NCBI GenBank assembly: GCA_966249405.1
Contig: CBINDO010000008.1
Span: 4,777 to 68,776, forward strand
Origin: SZUA-265 sp966249405
GTDB taxonomy: Bacteria > Myxococcota_A > Polyangia > Polyangiales > Polyangiaceae
Reading direction: 5' to 3'
DNA length: 64,000 nt
Part shown: in pieces, positions 31,427 through 40,284 of the stretch
Layout of the letters: every line of letters starts with the position of its first letter
Numbering within the stretch: the first letter of the stretch is position 1
Position numbers and translations under genes: made by a program
Notes under the pieces: model-generated
Told to the model about the DNA's origin: nothing
What the model saw: only the letters and a program-made list of their open reading frames with translations
Database searches by the model: none

Positions 31427-32203
31427 ATGGCCGTCTCAGAACCGCTCCACATTGGGTCCTATTCGTTCAACTCCCGTTTGTTCTTGGGCACCGGAAAGTA
31501 CAAGGACGTCGCGGAGACGGAGGCAGCGCTGGTCGCGTCGGGGGCAGAGGTCGTGACGGTAGCGTTGCGGCGCGTCGACCTCAAGGACCGATCGGACGGC
31601 TCGTTGATGAAGCTGCTCATGAGTGGGCGCTGGACCATCTTGCCCAACACGGCCTTCTGCTACACGGCCGACGAAGCCATACGCACGTTGCGCCTCGCGC
31701 GTGAGCTCGGGATGGGCAACCTGGTCAAGCTCGAGATCTTGGGTGACCAAAAGACCCTATACCCAGACAACGAGCAGACGTTGCAGGCCGCCGCCATTTT
31801 GGTCAAGGAAGGGTTTACGGTGTTACCCTATTGCATCGATGATCCGATCGTGTGTCGCAAGCTCGAAGACATCGGGTGCGCGGCGGTCATGCCTCTGGCG
31901 GCGCCAATTGGGAGCGGCCTCGGGATTCGAAACCCCTACAACCTACGCATCATCATCGAGAACTCCAAGGTTCCGGTGATCGTCGACGCCGGTGTCGGTA
32001 CGGCTTCGGACGCCGCCGTGGCGATGGAGCTCGGGTGTGATGGGGTATTGATGAACACTGCCGTCGCTCTTGCCAAAGACCCGATCGCCATGGCGGAGGC
32101 CATGAAGCTCGGCGTCCTCGCGGGGCGCATGGCGTACCGCGCCGGTCGCATGCCTCGACGTTTGTACGCCAGCGCGTCGAGCCCCGAGTCGGGGCTCATC
32201 TGA
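31427..32203 (+). CDS. thiG: thiazole synthase
   Basis: A 258-residue TIM-barrel enzyme that forms the thiazole phosphate of thiamine. LFLGTGKYKD at the start, the Schiff-base Lys region VKLEILGD, FTVLPYCIDDP, AVMPLAAPIGSG and VIVDAGVGTASDAAVAMELGCDG are diagnostic. thiS, thiF/thiH and thiO are not adjacent, and no TPP riboswitch consensus is seen in the 194 bases upstream. A VanZ-like gene and a ThiE/TenI-like gene follow on the same strand. Confidence 0.95.
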   Translation: MAVSEPLHIGSYSFNSRLFLGTGKYKDVAETEAALVASGAEVVTVALRRVDLKDRSDGSLMKLLMSGRWTILPNTAFCYTADEAIRTLRLARELGMGNLVKLEILGDQKTLYPDNEQTLQAAAILVKEGFTVLPYCIDDPIVCRKLEDIGCAAVMPLAAPIGSGLGIRNPYNLRIIIENSKVPVIVDAGVGTASDAAVAMELGCDGVLMNTAVALAKDPIAMAEAMKLGVLAGRMAYRAGRMPRRLYASASSPESGLI

Positions 32204-32229
32204 GCCAGCGGCCTCCGCAACGGGCGCCC

Positions 32230-32643
32230 ATGCGAGTCGACGCAAAACCGTTGCGCGGCGCGCTCGTCGAAGTCTCACTTCCCGTCGCGTTCACGGCGCT
32301 CATTTTCATCAAGGGATCAGCGCCTGCCGACCCGAGCTCGATCCAAGTCAACGACAAGCTCGCCCACGCCGTCGTGTTTTTCGGTCTGGCGTTGTGTTGC
32401 GGCCCGCTCGCGGGCCATTGGATGAGGCGTCGCTCCGTGAACGCGGGAAGGGCGGTGGCCACGTGCGCCGCGTATTCGATGTTCGTCGGTGCGGCGCTGG
32501 AAGTTTGGCAGTCGCGGATCCCGCACCGCACGGCCGACGTTTGGGATTGGGTGGCCGACGCGGTTGGCGCTCTGTTGGCAGCGGCGGTGTTGCGCCTGCT
32601 GCTGCCCAGGTACATCGCATGGCGGGCACACGACCGCGGCTGA
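32230..32643 (+). CDS. VanZ-like membrane protein
   Basis: A 137-residue protein with four hydrophobic helices. The VanZ pattern is present: NDKLAHAVVFFGLAL, then GAALEVWQSRIPHRTADVWDWVADAVGALLA with conserved Glu, Gln, Arg and Asp. Its function in Gram-negative bacteria is unknown. It starts 26 bases after thiG, and its 3' end overlaps the ThiE/TenI-like start by 25 bases, so it is part of that operon. Confidence 0.78.
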   Translation: MRVDAKPLRGALVEVSLPVAFTALIFIKGSAPADPSSIQVNDKLAHAVVFFGLALCCGPLAGHWMRRRSVNAGRAVATCAAYSMFVGAALEVWQSRIPHRTADVWDWVADAVGALLAAAVLRLLLPRYIAWRAHDRG

Positions 32644-33236
32644 TTGCCATCACTGACGTGGCCGTTCACGGGCCCGCGCGCACGCTGGAGCTCTTCGAGC
32701 ACCTGTGCCATGCCGCGCGTCCCGGCTCGGTGTGCGTCCAACTTCGGTGGGACGCGGCCCCCAGAGAGCTGTTCGCGCTGGGTGAGCGGCTGCGCGCGAT
32801 CTGTGTGGACAGTGAACAGATCTTGAGTGTCAACGAGCGCCTCGACGTCGCTTTGGCGCTGGGCGCAACGGCCGTTCACCTGAAAACGCGATCCGTCGCG
32901 GCCCGGGAGGTGAGGGCGTTGTGGGGCAGTCGCGGAAGGGATGTTTGGGTCACCCGGGCTTGGCACCCTGCTGACGAGAGTGTTCCACTCGACGTGGACG
33001 CGCTCGTGGCATCACCCGTCGCTGCCGAGCGAAAAGGGCAGCCGCCCCTGGGTACGGACGGGCTCCGCGCCGCGTGCCTCGGGTGTCCCGTGCCGGTGTA
33101 TGCTCTCGGTGGTGTCGACTCCAGCAACGCGGCGTCCATGATTCTCGCGGGCGCCCAGGGGGTAGCCGCCATCGGGGCGTGTCACGACGAGCCCCTGGCG
33201 TTGTTGGAGGCTTTGGGCGCCCGGCGTGGCAATTGA
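32619..33236 (+). CDS. ThiE/TenI-family protein (thiamine phosphate synthase or thiazole tautomerase)
   Basis: A 205-residue TIM-barrel protein. SVCVQLRWD, SVNERLDVALALGATAVHL, VWVTRAWHPAD, PVYALGGVDSSNAASMILAGAQGVAAIG follow the ThiE/TenI pattern. The Q-x-R-x-K motif of ThiE reads Q-L-R-W-D here, so the pyrophosphate-site Lys is lost, while a His is kept in AWHPADE where TenI has its catalytic His. With thiG two genes upstream, a TenI-like thiazole tautomerase role is plausible. A diverged ThiE is the alternative. The ATG lies inside the VanZ-like gene. Confidence 0.75.
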   Translation: MAGTRPRLIAITDVAVHGPARTLELFEHLCHAARPGSVCVQLRWDAAPRELFALGERLRAICVDSEQILSVNERLDVALALGATAVHLKTRSVAAREVRALWGSRGRDVWVTRAWHPADESVPLDVDALVASPVAAERKGQPPLGTDGLRAACLGCPVPVYALGGVDSSNAASMILAGAQGVAAIGACHDEPLALLEALGARRGN

Positions 33237-33362
33237 CAACAGTCGGAGTCGTGGTGAGCTCTTACGCCAATCCGGAACGGTCAATCTGCGGCAGCACCCT
33301 AAACCGAACGCGACCGTGTCCGTTCGATAGATTGCCCGACCTTCACCGGGGGCCTCACCGCC

Positions 33363-33941
33363 ATGCAATCCGCCGCCGTGCCCTTTGATGTAGTCGTCGT
33401 CGACGACTCGCCGGTCGACCGACTGTTCTATCGGCGTTTGCTCAGCCGCGCGCGGCCCGACTGGAACGTCACCGACGTCAATTCGGCGTTCGAGGCCGAG
33501 AAGATCTGCGAGTCGCGACCGGTGAGATGTCTGGTGCTGGATCAGAACTTGCCGGAGACGACGGGCCTAGACTTCCTCAAGGCGTTGCGCGGCAAGCCTT
33601 GGGGTAACCAGTTGCCGGTCGTGATGATCAGCGGTAGTCACGAGCCGGCGCTCGTGCATCAGGCGTACGAATACGGAGCCAGCGCCGTGCTCGCCAAGGG
33701 GCTACTCAACACCTCGGCGTTGCGCGGGGCGGTGGAGCGTGCAATCCGTGGCGAACGAGACGAGCCCGAGGAGACTCTCGAGCTGCTGCGCGCAGAGTTT
33801 GCTTACGCGTGTGTCGCCACGACCGGGACCGAACGCGAGCCGGGCCCGGGTGAGCTGGCGCGGTTTGCTCTGGTTGGCGAATTGTGCCGTTTGGCGTCGG
33901 TGCTCGGCCCCGCCTCGAAGCGCCCGAAGTCTACGAGCTGA
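33363..33941 (+). CDS. response regulator receiver-domain protein
   Basis: A 192-residue protein. A REC domain (about 7-125) has the acidic pair in VVVVDDSPVD, the phosphoacceptor Asp in CLVLDQNLPETTG, the Ser/Thr switch in PVVMISGSHE and the Lys in AVLAKGLL. The C-terminal 65 residues are helical with no DNA-binding motif, so it is likely a single-domain adaptor. No histidine kinase lies nearby. Confidence 0.88.
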   Translation: MQSAAVPFDVVVVDDSPVDRLFYRRLLSRARPDWNVTDVNSAFEAEKICESRPVRCLVLDQNLPETTGLDFLKALRGKPWGNQLPVVMISGSHEPALVHQAYEYGASAVLAKGLLNTSALRGAVERAIRGERDEPEETLELLRAEFAYACVATTGTEREPGPGELARFALVGELCRLASVLGPASKRPKSTS

Positions 33942-33959
33942 GCCCCCACAGCTCGTTGG

Positions 33960-34298
33960 TCACTCGAGCGTCACGTCGCGACCCAGCTTGTTGCGGAGCT
34001 GAGTCGTCAACACGGACGTGAGTGTCTCACCAGATTTGCTGCACAACCACTCTTCGGTCCCCGATGGGTTGAAGTGCCATGCCGAGGTGTTGGCGGCCAT
34101 CCAGATCTGCTGAGCTGCCCGGTGGCTGTTGATGACGAATCGGACGCCGTCGGGGAACTCGATGGTAAGGATGTCGTTGGCGAGCTCGACCTCGAAGGTT
34201 TCACCCAGCTCGACGCTCAAGCGGTCCAGCTGGGACACCAACCGCGTCAAAGTCGTCGCTGCGAGTCTTTTGTAGGTTTCTTCCGAGGCCGAGTTCAT
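33960..34298 (-). CDS. cyaY: frataxin-like iron-sulfur assembly protein CyaY
   Basis: A 112-residue protein matching bacterial frataxin. An acidic first helix (ASEETYKRLAATTLTRLVSQLDRL) is followed by strands FEVELANDILTIEFPDGVRFVIN and then RAAQQIWMAANTSAWHF, with the QIW(L/M)A signature, and a C-terminal helix. Frataxin binds iron and modulates IscS during Fe-S assembly. The start at 34298 (MNSASEE) fits better than an ATG 33 bases upstream. No isc genes are adjacent. Confidence 0.88.
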   Translation of the reverse strand: MNSASEETYKRLAATTLTRLVSQLDRLSVELGETFEVELANDILTIEFPDGVRFVINSHRAAQQIWMAANTSAWHFNPSGTEEWLCSKSGETLTSVLTTQLRNKLGRDVTLE

Positions 34299-34343
34299 TG
34301 GATTGCGTTCTTTTGAGGGCGTCCGCGCCACTGACGGTGCGCG

Positions 34344-34841
34344 TCATTGCGCGGGCGGCGGCGTCAGTGCGGGAACACACTGAGGCGACAAACACTGGAA
34401 GCCCGGTTGGCAATCGGCAGCCGTTTGGCACGGCCAAGCGCACTTACCGGCTGCGACGTTGCAGCGGTGGGCCACGCATTGCGCGTCGCTCTGACAGGGG
34501 AACGCGTAGTCTGCGGGTTTGGACATCGTGGCGCTGGGCGCCGCCGCAGGATACTGCTGTTGAGGGTACTGTTGCTGCGGGTATTGCTGTTGTGGGTACT
34601 GCTGCTGCGGGTATTGCTGTTGTGGATACTGCTGCTGCGGGTATTGCTGTTGTGGATACTGCTGGTAGCTGGCTTGCGGCGGCGCCTGCGGTTCGGGTTC
34701 ACTTCCGCCGCAACCCACGAGCGACATCGCGGTGAGAGCAACGCACGCCAATCCACCCAATGCGCGGCGAACAGCTTTCGAACTCGAGGAGTAAGGTGAC
34801 GAGCCAACGGTTGACAATCCCAATCGCACGGTACTTCGCAT
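34344..34841 (-). CDS. lipoprotein with YPQQQ repeats and Cys-rich tail
   Basis: A 165-residue lipoprotein. The signal peptide ends LTAMSLVGC, a good lipobox with a long N-region. After a Pro/Gln linker come seven YPQQQ units, then a 40-residue Cys-rich module (CQSDAQCVAHRCN, CAWPCQTAADCQPGFQC) of the small disulfide type frequent in myxobacterial surface proteins. A periplasmic or surface anchor with a flexible spacer is likely. No enzyme motif is present. Confidence 0.8.
   Translation of the reverse strand: MRSTVRLGLSTVGSSPYSSSSKAVRRALGGLACVALTAMSLVGCGGSEPEPQAPPQASYQQYPQQQYPQQQYPQQQYPQQQYPQQQYPQQQYPQQQYPAAAPSATMSKPADYAFPCQSDAQCVAHRCNVAAGKCAWPCQTAADCQPGFQCLSPQCVPALTPPPAQ
34554..34658 (-). 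repeat. 15-base coding minisatellite, seven units
   Basis: Seven in-frame 15-base units encode YPQQQ inside the lipoprotein gene. Units alternate slightly between CAG and CAA codons and between TAC and TAT, pointing to duplications of two-unit blocks. Unit length divisible by three means copy number can change without breaking the frame. Confidence 0.9.
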
Positions 34842-34892
34842 GGTCCGAAACGCTATCCGGGTTTGCCTCCGACGACAATCGGAAAGGGAACG

Positions 34893-37448
34893 TCAGCTTT
34901 GCAAACACATCGCGAGCAGTTGGCTGGCGATCGCCTTGCGCTGGCCGCCGTCGGCGGGCCCGACGCACGCCGGGCAGCCACTTTTGCACGGGCAGGTGGT
35001 GATCAATTGACGGGCCCGCCCGATCAACGTGGGGGCTTGGCGAAAGATCCGTTCGCTCAAGCCGACACCGCCGGCGTGGGCGTCGAACAGGAACAAGGTA
35101 GGTGAGTGCTGGCCGCGGCGCTGGGAGTTGCGGCCCGGGAGTTCGGGACGTTGGCCCGCTGCTTCCGGGTCCTCGTCATCGTAACCGTCACCCAACGTGC
35201 GGTTGAGGTCTTGGGGATCACACATCAATGCGAGCGTCGAGACCGTCTCGAGCGCGCGCCCTGCGCCGCGTAGGCCATCAACCACCAAGGAACGGGAATA
35301 AGTGAACTGTGAGACGAGGGCTTCGGGAATCGACATCCAGAAGCTGGTCGTGTGCATTTGCATCTCCGGCAGGTGGACGTCACCGTAGCCGGCGTTTTCG
35401 TGCGTGAAGAACTTGATCTTCTTGTAACCGGTCACTTTTTCTATGACCTTGACCTCGCCATATCCGAGCTCGACGCGATTTCCGAGTCCGGTCGTCGTTC
35501 GGTCGAACTCCTCGATGACCTCGACGTCACGGTACGTGAGCGCAGTCGTGAAGTAGTCCGGCACGACTTTGCGGACGAAGGCCTTGTGATTGTCGTAGTC
35601 CAGGCGTTCGACTTGGTATTGCTCGGCGTTGTGCTGGTAGATCGCCTGCTCGTGGAGCATCGTGTGCGTTGCCCGCCAGTCGAGCTCGGCCAGGGTCTTG
35701 TTGGTGTCCAGGTCGATGATGACGAAGTTGTCCCAACCGATGTTACGCAGGGACACGTGGGTCGCCGGATAGGCCTCTCCTGCCCAGTAGTACCGGCCGG
35801 CGCGCGCGTGCACCAACCCTTGCGACTGAAGATATTCGAGCGCGTCGCGGGTGGCGTCGGGGTTCAAGGTTGCATACGTCTCGCCGTCGGCGTGTTCGGG
35901 CGCCGTCGGGCGCACGCCCGGTTCAGCCATCAGGAAAGGCGCCTCGAACGTCGCGCATTTCAGGTGCGCGATGAGGACCTCGGGGTTGTCCGGGTCGATG
36001 CGAGCCTCTTCGGCCGAGGCTCCGAGTACGTACGCCGGTTCTCGCGCCAAGAATTGGTCGATGGCATCACTCGAACATACCAACAGCGCGATGCTTTGCT
36101 CGCCGCGACGCCCCGCGCGTCCGAAGCGCTGCCACATCGACGCGATCGAGCCCGGGTACCCGACGCAGATCGCCGCGCTCAAGTCACCGATGTCGATGCC
36201 GAGCTCCAGGGCGTTGGTAGCGACGACGCACAACACTTCACCCTCTCGCAGGCCCCGTTCGATGCCACGACGAGTCTCCGGCAAATAACCGCCGCGATAC
36301 GCCATGATGGCATCGGGCCCGGCGACGTGGCTACATCGCTGACGCAGGTACGTCAGCAGGATCTCGACGCTGTTGCGGGACTGGGCAAACACTATCGTCG
36401 GCACCTTGGCCTCGATTAAGTCCGCCGCGAGGTTCACCGCATGCTTCAGCGCCGAGCCGCGCAATTGCAGCGCTTCGTCGACGACTGGTGGGTTGTACAT
36501 GAACAGTTGCCGGGCGGACGTGGGCGCTCCGGATTGGTCGACGAGGGTGACGCTGGCGGCGTCGGCGCCAATCAGACGCTGGGCGTGTTCTTTGGGGTTG
36601 CCGATGGTCGCCGTCGCACAGATGAAGCGCGGGCTCGACCCGTGGAACGCCGCGATCCGCTTGAGTCGCGCGAGCACGTGGGCCATGTGACTTCCGAATA
36701 CGCCGCGATACGTGTGCAGCTCGTCGAGCACGACGTACTGCAGGCTTTGAAACAACGAGGCCCACTTGGTGTGGTTCGGTAAGATCCCCGCGTGCAGCAT
36801 GTCCGGGTTGGTCAGGATGATGCGCGCTTGTTCACGCGCTGCACGCCGCGCGTCGGCCCGCGTGTCACCATCGAAGACCAGCGCTCCGATCCCGAGTTCG
36901 GCGTCGGCGATCAAGGATTGCAGCGAGTGCTCTTGGTCGCGACTCAGTGCTTTGGTGGGGTAAAGGTACAGTGCCGTGCCGCCGCGCACCTTGTCGACCG
37001 CATCGAGCACCGGCAGGTGAAAACACAACGACTTGCCGCTCGACGTGGGCGTGGAAACCACCACGTTTTGCCCCGCGAGTGCCGCTTGCACCGCGATGTT
37101 CTGGTGTGAATAGAGCTGCGTGATGCCGCGTTTGGCGAGAGCGCGAGCCAGCGCCGGAGACAACCCGTCGGGAATCGGCGCAAACCGAGCTTCGGACTTC
37201 TCGAATCGCTCCTGGAGCGCGAGACACGGCTTGACGCGACCCTCGCCCAACCACTGGGCGACGACTGCGTCCACTCCGCGCGGCTTGGACTGCCATGGGG
37301 TATCGGCGGCGATGTAAACGGGCCCATCATCGGGGCGGTCGCTTCCGGGGTCCGCCCGTCCGGATCCCCATCCGGCGGCGGGAGGCGCGACGTCGTTTGC
37401 CGGGACGGGGCCAGCCGGCTTGGGTGGGTCGGAACCGGACGGCGTCAT
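34893..37448 (-). CDS. mrfA: MrfA-type DEAD/DEAH-box DNA repair helicase with DUF1998
   Basis: An 851-residue helicase. After a disordered 65-residue Pro/Asp-rich start come Q-loop region LYSHQNIAVQAAL, Walker A STPTSSGKSL, the DELH box in YVVLDELHTYRGVFGSH, motif III ICATATIGN, and the second RecA domain (VVATNALELGIDIGDL, QRFGRAGRRGE). The C-terminus contains the four-cysteine cluster CPCKSGCPACVG of DUF1998. This architecture is that of MrfA/YprA, a 3'-5' helicase that excises mitomycin-type lesions in Bacillus. Archaeal or fungal Hrq1-like enzymes are relatives. Confidence 0.88.
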   Translation of the reverse strand: MTPSGSDPPKPAGPVPANDVAPPAAGWGSGRADPGSDRPDDGPVYIAADTPWQSKPRGVDAVVAQWLGEGRVKPCLALQERFEKSEARFAPIPDGLSPALARALAKRGITQLYSHQNIAVQAALAGQNVVVSTPTSSGKSLCFHLPVLDAVDKVRGGTALYLYPTKALSRDQEHSLQSLIADAELGIGALVFDGDTRADARRAAREQARIILTNPDMLHAGILPNHTKWASLFQSLQYVVLDELHTYRGVFGSHMAHVLARLKRIAAFHGSSPRFICATATIGNPKEHAQRLIGADAASVTLVDQSGAPTSARQLFMYNPPVVDEALQLRGSALKHAVNLAADLIEAKVPTIVFAQSRNSVEILLTYLRQRCSHVAGPDAIMAYRGGYLPETRRGIERGLREGEVLCVVATNALELGIDIGDLSAAICVGYPGSIASMWQRFGRAGRRGEQSIALLVCSSDAIDQFLAREPAYVLGASAEEARIDPDNPEVLIAHLKCATFEAPFLMAEPGVRPTAPEHADGETYATLNPDATRDALEYLQSQGLVHARAGRYYWAGEAYPATHVSLRNIGWDNFVIIDLDTNKTLAELDWRATHTMLHEQAIYQHNAEQYQVERLDYDNHKAFVRKVVPDYFTTALTYRDVEVIEEFDRTTTGLGNRVELGYGEVKVIEKVTGYKKIKFFTHENAGYGDVHLPEMQMHTTSFWMSIPEALVSQFTYSRSLVVDGLRGAGRALETVSTLALMCDPQDLNRTLGDGYDDEDPEAAGQRPELPGRNSQRRGQHSPTLFLFDAHAGGVGLSERIFRQAPTLIGRARQLITTCPCKSGCPACVGPADGGQRKAIASQLLAMCLQS

Positions 37449-37516
37449 GGACGAATACTAAACGTTTGTTCCCCGTACCGCAACCCTCGGGGTCGCGAGC
37501 TGCGGGCCAAGAATTT

Positions 37517-37543
37517 TGGCCTAGCTAAACCTAGCGTAGGCCA
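37517..37543. promoter_or_regulatory. inverted repeat between divergent mrfA and lspA
   Basis: TGGCCTA (37517-37523) and TAGGCCA (37537-37543) are perfect inverted repeats separated by 13 bases, within which CTAG occurs twice. They sit in the 122-base divergent gap, 28 bases before the lspA ATG. They could be an operator or a leader stem. No regulator can be named. Confidence 0.35.
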
Positions 37544-37570
37544 TTTTCGTGACGTAAGTAAGACCTGCTC

Positions 37571-38224
37571 ATGACCCAGCCGTCCTCGACTCTCGCCGCC
37601 AATTCAGGTCCCGCCCCCGCCGTCTCGACGGTCGCTCCGCCGAGCTACCTGTTTTTGGGCATCGTGGCTGCGGTAGCGCTGGTTGCCGACGCCGTGACCA
37701 AGTTGTGGGCGGAGTCGACGCTAGGGCGGCTGACGCGGCTGGATCCTTCCATCGTTTTGGTGGACGACGTGCTGACGTTCACCTTGGCGTACAACAAGGG
37801 CGGCGCCTTCGGGATGCTGGCAGGCGAAGACGGGGTTTGGCGCCGTCCGTTCTTCTTGCTGGTCAGCGCTGGGGCCTCGCTCTTCATCATCTCCTTGTAT
37901 CGCAAGATTCAACCCAACCAGTGGGCGTTGCGCTGGGGCCTACCTTTGGTATTGGGCGGCGCGCTGGGCAATTTCGCCGACCGCTTGGCGAAGGGCAAAG
38001 TGGTAGACTTCATCGATTATCGCGCTGGCTGGGTAGAGTCGATGAACGAGTTGATCTCCAAGATTAACCCGACGTGGCACGTCACCAGCCACTGGCCCAC
38101 GTTCAACGTGGCTGACATCTGTATCTGCATCGGAGTGGGACTGATGGTCGTCGACATGTTCACAGCTGGCGGTCATCAGGCCCAAGCGGCCAAACGCGCT
38201 GCGCAATCCCCGAGCCAGAGCTGA
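37571..38224 (+). CDS. lspA: signal peptidase II (prolipoprotein signal peptidase)
   Basis: A 217-residue aspartic membrane protease with four spans. The catalytic aspartates lie in GNFADRLAKGKVVDFIDY and FNVADICICIG. LAYNKGGAFGML is the family NxGxAF motif. The N-terminal 25 residues and the loop before the last span are somewhat longer than usual. It cuts lipoprotein signal peptides after Lgt has modified the Cys. lgt follows after eight bases. Confidence 0.96.
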   Translation: MTQPSSTLAANSGPAPAVSTVAPPSYLFLGIVAAVALVADAVTKLWAESTLGRLTRLDPSIVLVDDVLTFTLAYNKGGAFGMLAGEDGVWRRPFFLLVSAGASLFIISLYRKIQPNQWALRWGLPLVLGGALGNFADRLAKGKVVDFIDYRAGWVESMNELISKINPTWHVTSHWPTFNVADICICIGVGLMVVDMFTAGGHQAQAAKRAAQSPSQS

Positions 38225-38232
38225 GCCGGCGC

Positions 38233-39192
38233 ATGCACGGCAGCCTGTTCGAACTGTTTGGGACGCGCTTTCCGAGTTACTTCGTATTGATCGTGGTGGG
38301 CTTCCTGTTCGCCACGGCCATGGGGGCATTGTGGGCGCGTCGGGTCGGTCAGAACCCGGACGTGATAGTCGACCTCGGCCTGCTGTCGATCCTCTCTGGC
38401 TTTGCCGGCGCGCGAGTGCTGCACCTCTTTGCGGACGGCTATTTGATGGACTACGTGCATCTGTGCACGGACCCGTCGCTCGTCAGTTGGCACATCACAC
38501 GTGCCGAGTGCGCGAGCCCAGATTACGCCGGCGTTTGGGACGAGGCGGCCGCCGTTTGTCATCCAATCGAGCAGAACTGCTTCGCGTGGGCGCAGTTCTG
38601 GAACGGTGGCTTCACGTTTTACGGCGGGCTCATCGGCGCGACGATCGGCGCGTGGTGGCTCTTCCGACGCGACAAGTTCCCGTTTTGGAAGGCCTGCGAC
38701 ATGGGCGGGATGATGGTGCCCATCGGGCTCGGTTACGGAAGGTTGGGGTGTCTGCTGGCCGGGTGCTGCTTCGGGACGACGACCCACGGCGCTCATTCGC
38801 TCGTGTTTCCGCCGGGCAGCCCGGCGAGTGACTGGCAGGCGCGAGAGGGCCTGATCCCTCACCACCTGCTCTCCTCGCTGCCCGTTCATCCGACGCAGAT
38901 CTACGAAGCGGCGGCCGCGTTCGCGCTTTCCGGCTTCGGAATTTTGTATCTCCATGCTCGCAAGCGTTACGATGGGCACGTGTTCGCGACATTCCTCGGC
39001 GGGTACGGAGTGGCTCGGTTCATCATCGAGTTCTTCCGAAGCGATGACCGCGGCGGCGTGCTTGGGCTGAGTACCTCTCAGTGGATAGCCGCGCTGATGG
39101 TGGTCGCTGCGTTGCTCATCCACGTCAAGCGCGGGGCACGCTCTCTGCGCGACACGAACTTGCCGGCGCGGGACGCTCAGGGCGCGGCATGA
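38233..39192 (+). CDS. lgt: prolipoprotein diacylglyceryl transferase
   Basis: A 319-residue membrane enzyme that attaches diacylglycerol to the lipobox Cys. The family signature is GLGYGRLGCLLAGCCFG, with FTFYGGLIGA before it and HPTQIYEA and FRSDDRGG after it. A roughly 60-residue Cys-containing periplasmic insert (CTDPSLVSWHITRAEC...) between the first spans is unusual. Its gene lies between lspA and a lipoprotein gene that overlaps it by ATGA. Confidence 0.95.
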   Translation: MHGSLFELFGTRFPSYFVLIVVGFLFATAMGALWARRVGQNPDVIVDLGLLSILSGFAGARVLHLFADGYLMDYVHLCTDPSLVSWHITRAECASPDYAGVWDEAAAVCHPIEQNCFAWAQFWNGGFTFYGGLIGATIGAWWLFRRDKFPFWKACDMGGMMVPIGLGYGRLGCLLAGCCFGTTTHGAHSLVFPPGSPASDWQAREGLIPHHLLSSLPVHPTQIYEAAAAFALSGFGILYLHARKRYDGHVFATFLGGYGVARFIIEFFRSDDRGGVLGLSTSQWIAALMVVAALLIHVKRGARSLRDTNLPARDAQGAA

Positions 39193-40043
39193 ACCGGGTA
39201 CCGGTCGTGTTGGGGCTGTTGCTGACCTGGGTGTCAGTTGGCTGCAGTCAGAAGGCGCGTGAGCGGCCCCCTTTTACCGAACTATCCTGTCGCGAAAACG
39301 ATTGTGGTGGGAAGGGGGGCGGTGCTTCGCCCGTGGCGGGGGGGTCGCCCGCCCCCGACGACAGTGCCCTTTCCGCCTCGAGTGAGCCCGGTGCGAGTAG
39401 CGTGTCGAGTGCTGGCACCGATGCTGGTCTGCGCAGCGTCTCACTCGACCCGCAAGAAGCCATCGATCTACAGCGCACGTTGGGCGCCTCGATCGGATTG
39501 CCGTATGCGCTCTACAGATGGCCGGACGTCGACTCGCCGGTCTTACAATCGACGGGACTCGGAGCCGAGACGTTGACCGTCGACCTGCACGGTGAGTGGC
39601 TCTTGGTCCTCGTCACCGACTCGGCCGATGCCGTGGACCCTACCTGGTTGCCGACGTTGAGCTGGCAGGTGCCGGCCCTCGACGTCGTGAAGGTCCCGGT
39701 GTTTCGCACTCAGTTCTGGAGCGACCTGGCAGCGGGGCTGGCACTTTCCCCAACGACGTTGGATCCCGACGCGAGTCACATCGTGATTCAGGTCGTGGGG
39801 CGCAACGGCGAGCCACTGTTGGGTGCTTCCGGCGAAGTCGTCTCCGGAGCGATCGCCTACGGCAACGGTGGTAGCGCGTCGGATGTGTTAACCGAGACAG
39901 ATGACTCGGGACTGATGGTCTGGCTCAACGCGCCAGCCGGTACTGGTACCACATTGACACTCCGAACGGAGACGGACTTGTGGTCCGTAGTGATCCCGAC
40001 CCGAGCGGCCACCGTCACCGTGGCGGCAGTAGCCCAGCCGTGA
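39189..40043 (+). CDS. lipoprotein of unknown function encoded with lspA-lgt
   Basis: A 284-residue predicted lipoprotein. The signal peptide MNRVPVVLGLLLTWVSVGC ends in a lipobox Cys. A Gly/Ser/Pro linker with two further Cys follows, and then about 190 residues of beta-rich sequence (LTVDLHGEWLLVLVTDSADAV, IVIQVVGRNGEPLLGASGEVV) like an Ig or carboxypeptidase-regulatory-type fold. The ATG overlaps the lgt stop, so it is produced with the machinery that matures it. Function unknown. Confidence 0.75.
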   Translation: MNRVPVVLGLLLTWVSVGCSQKARERPPFTELSCRENDCGGKGGGASPVAGGSPAPDDSALSASSEPGASSVSSAGTDAGLRSVSLDPQEAIDLQRTLGASIGLPYALYRWPDVDSPVLQSTGLGAETLTVDLHGEWLLVLVTDSADAVDPTWLPTLSWQVPALDVVKVPVFRTQFWSDLAAGLALSPTTLDPDASHIVIQVVGRNGEPLLGASGEVVSGAIAYGNGGSASDVLTETDDSGLMVWLNAPAGTGTTLTLRTETDLWSVVIPTRAATVTVAAVAQP

Positions 40044-40284
40044 GACGGCGCACCCGCGTCTAGCAGCGGGCACCTTGCCGTCACTTTCGAGCACGCGCGG
40101 CGACTCGGCGCACGTCCGCGCCCCGGCCGAGTCGCCCGTTTCTGCCCAAAACGCGAGCCACAGCTCGCCGCGGAGCCCGCCGTGGGCTCGTCGAAGTCGG
40201 CTTTCCAGTAGGAAAGACGCAGCTCGAGTCCGCGGACGGCGCCACGACGGTGCACTCGGCGGCCATCTCTGGTAACGTCGCGAC

